A stretch of 64,000 nucleotides of DNA from Acanthosepion pharaonis. Lineage: Eukaryota > Mollusca > Cephalopoda > Sepiida > Sepiidae. The stretch lies in assembly GCA_903632075.3 (NCBI GenBank), contig CAHIKZ030005576.1, positions 1,609,001 through 1,673,000 of the forward strand, in the 5' to 3' direction. Shown here in pieces: positions 56,065-64,000 of the stretch. A program made the position numbers and the translations under genes. The notes beneath the pieces were generated by a model that made no database searches, was not told the origin of the DNA, and saw only the letters and a list, made by a program, of their open reading frames with translations. Numbering within the stretch: position 1 is the first letter of the stretch; each line of letters starts with the position of its first letter.

Positions 56065-57910
56065 CTGCTTGAAACCCTTAAAACTAATTAAATATATATA
56101 AAATTAGTTGTCTCTCTGTGTACACAAATAAATAGTTAAACATATATATTGCTCAACTTACTATTTCTTGTTTAAGCAAGATAACTAATTTTTATATTCG
56201 ATTATAAAAATCAATTTTTAAAAAATACACCTCTAATTTGTTTTTTTTTTTTTTTTTTATAAATAAGTGATTGTTCTGTTGATGTATTTTATAATTAAAT
56301 TGGTTAGTTATTCAAATAAAGCCATTTTCTTCACTGAAAGTGACAACCACTTTAGCATTTAGATCACAGTTAGGAAGTGAAGGGAAATAAGCATTGCCGA
56401 CATTTTTAATAGTATATTTTGAACACCTAACAGATATTATAAATGGTACTATTGTAACATGCCATATAAAAATAAGCTACTATAAAAATGAGTGAAACTA
56501 TAAAACTAATCACAATTTCACCAATACAATGTAAGCAAATCACTCAAAGAAATGACTGCATAAAACAGAAAAGCAAAGGAAAAGGAATTGATCCACACAA
56601 TGCTGGGTATCACTGATATAGTAAATATATCAATATAAAAGCAACAATGGCAATATAAAACCTCTATTTGATAAAAAATAACAAGAAAGGAAAGAATTTG
56701 GTAATGTTATCTAATTGGAAAACAAGTAACAAAATGAACTATATTTAAAATCCAGTGCTTCTAAATTTTGAATTGATTTTCTTCTAGTAAGTCCAGTTTA
56801 TTTTGGAAAAGGGCCCAAAAGTTTAGTTTGGCAAACCTAGAGTAGAGAAATACATGAAATCTTCTATAGTAAACATATCAAATATACGTTTTGGTTTTCA
56901 AACAGAAATGATAACTTTCACTTATTTGTTAATCAAGCAGGACTCTCAAATTTAACTACATTTAAATGTCCAGTCTCACAAAATTTTGAATTGGCTTTTT
57001 TTTTTCAAGGCAATACTTATATATTTGAAAAGTAGTCTCAAAAATTGCAAATTCCCAAGTTTAGTAGCACTGAGCTTTCAAAACTAAAAACCAATCTAGC
57101 AAAATTTTAAATATCACCATTTAATGTAGATGATAAATTATCAAGAATGGTGATAACAGGCAGGGAATTGACAGAAGTGTAATAAAAGATAATGACAACA
57201 GCAGAGTAAAAAAAAACAAAAAAACATATCCAGTTGATATGGCAGGATAGACAACTTCTGTTTTCTTAATATTTAGAATACATCAAGTGCATAGATGAAA
57301 TACAGTTAACAGAAAAAGAAACCAACACTCAATAGGGAGTCTCTTAGAAGCACATGAAGTACTGCAATTTGTAGAGATAAGCTATTAAAATAATGTAGAA
57401 TCCTCCTGAACTAAAAAATATATGACAAAATCAATATTATTAGTGATTTTTACAAAGCATAATATTTAGACCAAAAACAAGAAGTTGGAAATAGGAAGAT
57501 TGTGTTGCATCAATTTTTCAAGTTGGGATTTTCTCTTTGCCTTGAAAATCAGCAATCAAAATCTTGTTATATTTTTTTAAACCATACTGGCACCAATAAG
57601 TAATTACCATGAGGGCAGGCGCATGCACACACACGCACAATGAAAAAAAAAATGAAAATCAACTCTACACCAATGAAAAGTGCATAAATTATATCTCAAT
57701 GCAATCTAAAAGAAAAACAAGAAAATAAAAAGTCAATTGCTGATATCCCCTGATGGGTGGACCGAGTGATTGCTGGAGAGTGTCTACAAAACTCAAGTTG
57801 GGATGCTGAAGGTAACATCAATCAACTAATTGACAAATGTTATATTTGTATTAAACACACACACATATATATATATATGGCATATTTCACATAGAGAAAA
57901 ACATTAAAAT
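56065..57910. other. Upstream region: low-information AT-rich DNA
   Basis: Nearly 1.9 kb without repeat family, frame or splice-supported exon that I can recognise. A diffuse repetition of AAATTTTGAATTG-type text occurs at 56765, 56980 and 57100. Confidence 0.4.
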
Positions 57911-57920
57911 TCTGCCATGC

Positions 57921-58045
57921 AACAATGGCCTAGAGGTAAGATATCTGACTAATGTCAAATCAGTCAGGTTTCGATCCTGACTTGAAGCAATCAGACGTCT
58001 AGCCACACTGGGGAGCTGTAATACAACAAAACAGTCTGTCTGTGG
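57921..58045 (+). mobile_element. tRNA-like SINE fragment, distinct head
   Basis: ATGGCCTAGAGGTAAGATAT (A box) and CAGGTTTCGATCCTGACTTG (B box) have tRNA spacing; an ACTGGGGAGCTGT piece follows, then a TA tract at 58050-58081. No stem structure good enough for a functional tRNA was seen. Confidence 0.6.
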
Positions 58046-58049
58046 ATGG

Positions 58050-58086
<37 letters not shown>

Positions 58087-58404
58087 ATTGATTTATTTAA
58101 AATATGTTTTTTTTCACTACACAGTTCTAACCATGTTTTAAAAATGGAAGCTAAAAGCTACGAATTTAATTTTGTAATTAAATTAAAGACATTAATTCCA
58201 TTTCATCCTCAAGCGAATTTTGGAGTAACTTTTAAAATTACTGGGTTTTAAAGACACAGCTAAAATCATAATTCACGTTTCCAAGGTTACAGATAAATCT
58301 ACTTCAACTGGACAAGAACGGATACAATAATACAGACATAATGAACACCCAGACACCCCTTGTCCAGTTGAACATGATTGTGTTATCTTCATTCAATGGA
58401 ATGA

Positions 58405-59822
58405 AGACATTAAAACATATGTCTGCAAGTCCTTTGTTTTTAAGTTATTAAGTTTAAAAAAGTTTACAGTAGATAGCACTGTGTTGCCATGGAGACTAGG
58501 CTAACATGTGTAGTAGTGAGATAACTGAGAAGTGCTCCATTTAACAATGGCAGGATATTCATATCGTGAGCAGGCAGATATTTTTACATACGCCTGTGTG
58601 AATGGTAATGGACGCGAGGCTGCACGGCTGTATCAGGTTGCATTTCCAGACCAAAGGCAACCGAGTCATCCAAACTTTGCTGCTGTTTATCATTGCAATG
58701 ACAGGATCCATAGCACCACAAACTATTGATGAAGGAAACCAAGATCCACTTGTATGCCTGACCACAAAGAACACATTCTGCAGGCTGTTAGGTATAAGCA
58801 TATGTCAAGTGACCTTAGCATGTTGTACATCTCACATTACCACATGGAGGGTTACTTCAAGAGCAGATCCTGTACCTGCATCATTTGCAACATGTGCAGG
58901 ATCTTTTGACTTCAGACCACTCAACATGGGAGAACTTTTACTGATGGTTTATTGCACAAACTGCCATTGTTTGTTTCTTTAGTCTTGTTTAGGCACCATT
59001 TGGAAGAGATGGAATAACAAATTTGTGGACAGATTGGAATCCCCATGATACAATACAGCCTAGGCACCAGCATCAGTTTACAATTAATGTGTGGGCTGGA
59101 ATTGTAGGTGACTGTCTATGTTCTCCCAGCATGTCTTACAGGAGCTGTCTAAAAGGTCTTTATTTCAAACACACTTCCAGATCTGCTAGAGGATGTACCC
59201 CTGCTAATACGAAGATGCCTTTGGTTCATACATGATAGGGCTCCAGCACATTTAACATTGTGATGCACTGGCTGACATCTACCATGAAAGACGGATAGGT
59301 AGAGGAGGACTGCTTCCATGGCCTGCACGTTCCCCAGACCTCAATCTTTTGGATTTTTTATCTTTGGGGCCACCTAAAACAATTGGTCTTTGCAGCAGAC
59401 ATTAATAATGCAGACGCTTCATCAACATGTCATGAGGGCCTGCAAAACCATTTGACCCCGTGTAGGTGTATTTGAAATGGTCTGCCTGTCAATGATCCGA
59501 TGGGTGCATGCATGTGCAGAAGCAAGCAGAGGACATTTTGACTATTTGTTATGAGTTGCTGTTTTGAGGTACAGTGATGGCTTTTTCAACATAGGTTTAT
59601 ATGGACATTTTACATTGTTTTGGTGTCAGGAACCTGCCCCCAAAGTTTATAAAAGTATTTTTGGATTGCATCTTGAATTGTACATTTAACAGTGTCTACC
59701 ATAAACTTTAAACTTAATAACTAAAAAATGAAGGATTTGCAAACATATGTTTAAATGGACTTTTGTCCTTGGTTTGGTGTGAAGAACCCACCCCAAAGTT
59801 TGTAAAAGTATTTTTGATACAC
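58405..59822 (+). pseudogene. DUF4817-type DNA transposon with inverted ends
   Basis: The ATG at 58547 starts MAGYSYREQADIFTYACVNG, followed by REAARLYQVAFPDQRQPSHP, the N-terminal DUF4817-like (HTH) signature seen on IS630/Tc1-like invertebrate transposases. Further down, broken frames read NLWTDWNPHDTIQPRHQHQF, VNVWAGI-type text and IHDRAPAHL, the DDE core. The tail is shifted. Inverted ends: 58410-58491 pairs with 59690-59765 (GTCTGCAAGTCCTTTGTTTT against its counterpart). Part of the right end, around CCCAAAGTTTGTAAAAGTAT, is duplicated directly at 59600-59662 and 59750-59822. Dead. Confidence 0.85.
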
Positions 59823-59823
59823 C

Positions 59824-59852
59824 TTATGTATGTATGTATGTATGTATGTATG
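59824..59852. repeat. (ATGT)n microsatellite
   Basis: Seven tetranucleotide units between the transposon end and a MITE. Confidence 0.95.
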
Positions 59853-59884
59853 TGTATAAGTGTATTTTGGCAGCAATAATCTCA

Positions 59885-60310
59885 AACATGCTTGGTTAAG
59901 TAATAATGGCCTATCAATTTTTTAATTAAATTTTTTAAATTGCCAAATTAGTTTTTTATGTTATCGGTAAATTTGCCAAAATTCATATTAACTTTTATTT
60001 TATATTATTCCCCCCACCCCATGTACTTTCATTCTCAAGGACCTTTTTGTGCATATTTATGCAACTGTGTTTTAACTCCGGCATTCTCACGTTTGTTGGA
60101 ACCAATCTCAAGTCATTCAAGGTGACGTCATTCAGTCAAACTGAAATTTTTATGTAGCAACAATCGAAAGTACTCAGAAAAAAAATTATATAAAATAAAT
60201 ATCAACTTTGGCAAATTTATCAATAACATAAAACAACTAATTCGGAAATTTGAAAAATTTAATAAAAAAAAAATGAGACAGAATTTGTCCATATTATTTA
60301 ACCAAACATA
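59885..60310. mobile_element. Inverted-repeat MITE
   Basis: Left arm 59885-60012 and right arm 60183-60310 pair imperfectly, for example CCAAATTAGTTTTTTATGTT with its counterpart near 60210-60245 and GCTTGGTTAAGTAATAATGG with the right end near 60290-60308. Central part has CCCCCACCCCATGTACTTTC. Same family as 50729-50972. Confidence 0.75.
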
Positions 60311-60314
60311 CACA

Positions 60315-60920
60315 CAAACACAAATAAACTAGCTCAGCTGCTGTTAAACTGTTCTTAAGTTGCCAAACACTTATAGAAGACAAACACTCATATGAAGGGT
60401 AAAAAAAAAAAAAAAAAAGAAATTGAAAAGCCAAAAGTTGAGAAATACATTCCATTTGTTTTTGTTTTTTTATATATCTCTGGTGACAGGAAGCGAAACA
60501 GACAAATCTGTCCAAGTTCAAATTTTACAGCCCCAACTTGTGTTCTTCCGACTAACATGTGGAAATGGCAGTGCTAAATAAAACAACTTTTATTTGTTTA
60601 TGCCAGGTCTTCCATAATAGAAATAAGAGGAATGGCTAAAAGTGTGAAAATATTGAATTACACTTATAATCTTTTGTGCATGCTGAATACAAGTGTTAAG
60701 GAAAAGTAGTAAATTGCAAGAATTCCAAGTACAAAACTTGTTAGGCTCATCACAATAAATCAAAGAACTAAGCCAGACTTAAATGTCTTCTTCACCTGTC
60801 ACTCTTGCACTCATTAAAATTACAGTTTTCCAATTATATTTAACAAGAACTGTCATTTTTCAATACAGATTAGATATTGATAATACCTTGATAACAGATT
60901 ATGTCTACAGTGTATTTAGG
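60315..60920. other. Upstream region: nothing recognised
   Basis: AT-rich DNA with a poly(A) at 60400-60418. Confidence 0.4.
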
Positions 60921-60924
60921 TAAA

Positions 60925-61402
60925 TGGGCATGTGGCTGAGTGGTTAGAATGTTTGCATTCTGACAATGAGACCCAGGTTCAATCTCACCATGATCAATTT
61001 GTCAGGAAGGTGACTTCCTGATGTTATCAGACTGGATAGAGGTCGATTCCAGTTTGGAAAGTGCCTGAAAACCATATCACAGGTTGACCATAGCCTTGTG
61101 AGTGAAATTGGGTAGACGGAACCCTAGAGTGCTGTCAATAGCTGTGCTAGCATGAAGTCACAAGTCATCGTGGCCGAGTGAGCATGCTGGCTTTGTTCAA
61201 GTTGTTAATCATGCTAGATAACACGCTCTTTCCCCAGAAACTGTAAACTCAGGTTTGCTCAGCATAGTTGCAGTATAAACCACTGGTTGGCTCTGTGGGT
61301 GTTAAATAAACACAAATGCACCTGAGCAAGTGTCTGCAATAGGGATTAGCTAGCCACCCTAGTAGACAGGTATCCTCAGATACAAGTGGCCAGCTATACA
61401 GC
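60925..61402 (+). mobile_element. tRNA-derived SINE, family 2
   Basis: CATGTGGCTGAGTGGTTAGA (A box) and CCCAGGTTCAATCTCACCAT (B box). The body keeps GTTGTTAATCATGCTAGATA and GTTAAATAAACACAAATGCA. Confidence 0.87.
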
Positions 61403-61599
61403 TATACTTAGGTAGAAGTCATTCATTAATATATGTTTAATTAAAAACCCCAAAAAAGTATCTTTTTTCTTTACTAAGCTTTTCATAGGTCAACAGTTAA
61501 TGTATGAAAACTGCCAAAATATTTTATTTAAGTACTTTCAGCCATTCATTTAGTCATTATTCAGATCAATGATTTCAATGTTTTGTAAAAACTGATTAT

Positions 61600-62110
61600 T
61601 ATTTTTTAATCATTTTACCAAGCAAGGTGATAAAGCCACTAAGACTCAAGGTGTTACTGAAGATCGCAGTTAACAGGAAAGAAAGAAGTTGCAAGAAAGT
61701 TTCAAAGAGGAGAAGTGCAAGAGAAGAAACTATTTGACTAAAATATATGGTTACATTTAGTAATTTTAACAGTAAAATGGTAAAACCAAGCTACCAATTT
61801 AGTAATGCTTAAATTCATGAAATTGAGGTACCAAAACTCATCAGAACAATTACCATTAAAATATTTATAGAAAAGGCACAGGGTTGCCACGTTATGACAG
61901 TGTGAAAGTGACTGAAGCCAGGCCAATAATATTGCAGATTCTTCTTTGGATTTTTTCAATATTCTAGATACATAGCAGAAACACCAAACAAGATGTGGCA
62001 GCAATATTCAATGCATGGATGAATAGTAAATTTATAAAGGTGCAAAATAGCTTCAGGTGAGAAAAATTATCAAGCACAACACAGTGAACCAACTTTCTTA
62101 TTGATGTTGG
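61600..62110 (-). pseudogene. LINE A 3' part, antisense
   Basis: Minus strand: CRHNVATLCLFYKYFNGNCS-like text, FWYLNFMNL, KCNHIF and the 3' end CTTGCTTGGTAAAATGATTA with poly(A) toward 61600. An upstream SPEAILHLYKFTIHPCIEYC-type box lies at 62005-62060. Frameshifted. Confidence 0.8.
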
Positions 62111-62114
62111 TTGT

Positions 62115-62680
62115 TTTTTTAGAATTCATTTTTGGCATTACAGCATTTGTATATTATGATGACATAAAACAAATGACAAATTGAAGCTGTTTGGGCCAAA
62201 TGTATCAATCAGTTGTTAAATAAATTCAAAACCTTAATATTTTGACTCAGCAAGATGTTATTCAGCTTTGGTTTCTTTTATAACCTTGTGTATGTATATT
62301 TACCCAGCCTCCCCACCAAGGCTGGATGAGACACAAGATTATTTTAATGTGGGGAGTGCCATACACATACTTATGCATGTGGGCCAAGGACAAAAATTGA
62401 TTTTTGCCCAGCCCCCACAACCACTGTCATGCATGCTGGCATTGGTATTACACTAATCCACCCTCTTTAGTGTGATGAGAAAGGTTCAGCCGCAAGGCTG
62501 GAATCCCTGGGGCTGAGCAACTTCTCCCATCTAAAATGAAGAGAATCATAGCTCCACTTACAGCACAGGGATGTTCACTGGCAATGGTTAACTCCTGTGC
62601 CAGGTAAGCTATTAATTCTCATACCTGTGATTAATATTGATAGTTTCTCAGCTCACAAGTTATCAGATCATTTATTTTTT
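62115..62680. other. Upstream region: one GC-richer repeat-like block
   Basis: 62300-62600 is unusually C-rich with CAGCCTCCCCACCAAGGCTG, which can fold on itself, and several CATGCATG-type blocks. Probably a dispersed repeat, but no other copy is in this window. Confidence 0.35.
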
Positions 62681-62684
62681 TTAT

Positions 62685-62825
62685 GTGGCCATGGAACACC
62701 AGCAATTAAGAGGTGGTTCCACGCTCCTCAAAGCCTCCTGATCAGAGGCCTTGCTGCTGGACATAGTTTATCATCTTACCCAGGATGCAGATGTAGTTTA
62801 TCGTCATACCCAGGACGGTGTAATA
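62685..62825 (+). repeat. Dispersed repeat 4, copy 3 (3' part)
   Basis: AATTAAGAGGTGGTTCCACG, CTGATCAGAGGCCTTGCTGC and TAGTTTATCGTCATACCCAG match the end of copies 1 and 2. Confidence 0.8.
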
Positions 62826-62829
62826 ATAT

Positions 62830-63395
62830 GGGTAGCTAGTAAGAAAAGATTAGAATACTGAGACTTATAACATAATTTTTATGATGATTATTTATTTAGA
62901 GTGTACAAGATATAGAGACTTTCACAGTAGTCAATGGGTCTTTTCTTCTTATCACCTCACATATTACTTAAATGAACAATTACCCTGACATTGATGTACA
63001 ACTAATTTCTTGCAAGTAATTTCAGCTTCCAAATATTCTTTGTCTAAAAGCCAAATGTCCCTAATGCTGACAAGTGTCCAAAATCCAGAATTTGACCCTT
63101 CCTATAATTCAATGTAGAATTAGCTGTATAATACAAAATGAAAATATCTTCATTTAGGTCAACTGACTTAACATTTTTATCTAAGAAACCATTAATCATG
63201 TCAACCCTAAGTAATGTAAACAAGAGAGAAATTATGTGAATCTTGATTATATTGGATTTACTTGATCTGGCTAAGTCAAACCAGTGTTCAATCACTGCTG
63301 GTTTTGTTACCACTATTTGCTCAAGAGTTCTAAAGATGCCATTGGTTTTATTTCTCACCGATCTCTGTTCAATCTAACCCTTCTTCAATATCTGT
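62830..63395. other. Upstream region: nothing recognised
   Basis: AT-rich DNA. A 104-residue minus-strand frame at 63044-63358 shows no domain motif and no exon-like splice context. Confidence 0.35.
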
Positions 63396-63399
63396 CTAT

Positions 63400-63740
63400 T
63401 GAGATGAGGTATTGTAACTATTTACACAATTTACATTGTCCAAACTATTGTCCTCACCTTTACTCTCATATTCACAATGTTTCGGCTGTTGTATGCTCCA
63501 GCCTTCTTCAGGTAATATACATTGGAATTTTGAACCAAACCCTTTATTTCATCCAGCAGGGTAGATTGTTCTAGTTCCACATGCCATGTCTTTTCTGGAT
63601 ATCTCAGTTTCAGTTATTTTCCTTTAGTAACTCAACTCTCCACGTTTTTGTTCACCTCTGCTGTGGCCAGGTATTGAACTCACAAATCTTTGGATCAAAT
63701 CACTGGATTACTTCAACCAACATTTTTATCCACATAGCCA
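63400..63740 (-). mobile_element. tRNA-derived SINE, family 1, inverted
   Basis: Tail first: GAGATGAGGTATTGTAACTA, ACTATTGTCCTCACCTTTAC, body CAATGTTTCGGCTGTTGTAT, then GTATTGAACTCACAAATC (B box) and a damaged A box near 63730. Confidence 0.82.
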
Positions 63741-63779
63741 GTGGATTTTTTGTTAAATATAATGATCCAGTAGAGTTAG

Positions 63780-64000
63780 AAGTTAATATTTTTTATTGTT
63801 TAACTATGCCTTCCAAAAGCTAAGCAGAGTATTAAGAGATGGGAAAATTTTGTTGGAAACAAAGAAAAGAGAACTGTTACATGATATCTGTCCTCTTGTA
63901 TGACAGCAAATGCTGGACAATCTCTTCAAAGATGAAGAGACTTGAAGTAACAGAAACGTGGTTCTACAGAAGGATGCTGAGAATACCATGGGCCATACAT
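63780..64000 (+). pseudogene. LINE post-RT region (RTE-like), runs off the window
   Basis: AAGCTAAGCAGAGTATTAAG, ATGACAGCAAATGCTGGACA and GTGGTTCTACAGAAGGATGC match the family seen inverted at 1791-2280. Confidence 0.75.

Noticed and set aside
57921..57990. Functional tRNA gene
   Set aside because: A and B boxes are present, but no complete cloverleaf with acceptor stem could be drawn.
63044..63358. 104-residue minus-strand frame as a candidate leader exon
   Set aside because: No signal-peptide-like start and no phase 1 donor that would join exon 1.

Overview
The window is eukaryotic nuclear DNA: AT-rich, dense in (TA)n microsatellites, and packed with degraded transposons. Its one recognisable host gene lies on the minus strand and is cut into small exons with good GT-AG borders. 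The mollusc-like tyrosinase sequence, the tRNA-derived SINEs and the mix of LINEs, mariners and copia fit a mollusc, most likely a cephalopod such as an octopus. That assignment is inference from style, not from a marker gene.

The host gene: nine exons on the minus strand (45657-45110, 29378-29312, 24841-24723, 23155-23024, 21098-21050, 19141-18920, 11321-11179, 4327-4083, 615-253) join in reading order. All eight introns agree in phase and no stop interrupts the coding sequence. They encode about 629 residues of a secreted-type multidomain protein: thrombospondin-N/laminin-G-like domain, heptad coiled coil, VWC, EGF, Kunitz, a Cys-rich segment with a VWC-like end, and the copper-A half of a tyrosinase domain. 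The first half has the domain order of NELL proteins (TSPN, coiled coil, VWC, EGF). The tyrosinase end makes it an apparent modular fusion that I do not recognise as a described gene. The signal-peptide exon (beyond 45657) and the copper-B part (below position 1) are not seen. The Kunitz domain lacks both cysteines of the 5-55 disulfide.

Everything else is intron or 5' flank filled with repeats. Introns 8 to 2 (616-29311) hold LINE 3' ends, several SINE families, three minisatellites, a perfect 133-base palindrome and a CCAAT/TATA cluster. Intron 1 (29379-45109) is a transposon graveyard: a 5S-rRNA-derived SINE, LINE, mariner, a broken Ty1/copia element with a fold-back element inside its integrase, inverted copies of the copia leader around a Tx1-like LINE fragment, and a hAT-like element nested in a SINE. 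The region upstream of exon 1 (45658-64000) has two further mariner relics, a DUF4817-type transposon with terminal inverted repeats, inverted-repeat MITEs beside microsatellites, and more SINEs and LINEs.

No rRNA array, functional tRNA, CRISPR or second host gene was found. Exon borders rest on reading-frame continuity and splice consensus; repeat borders are approximate unless a target-site duplication is stated.
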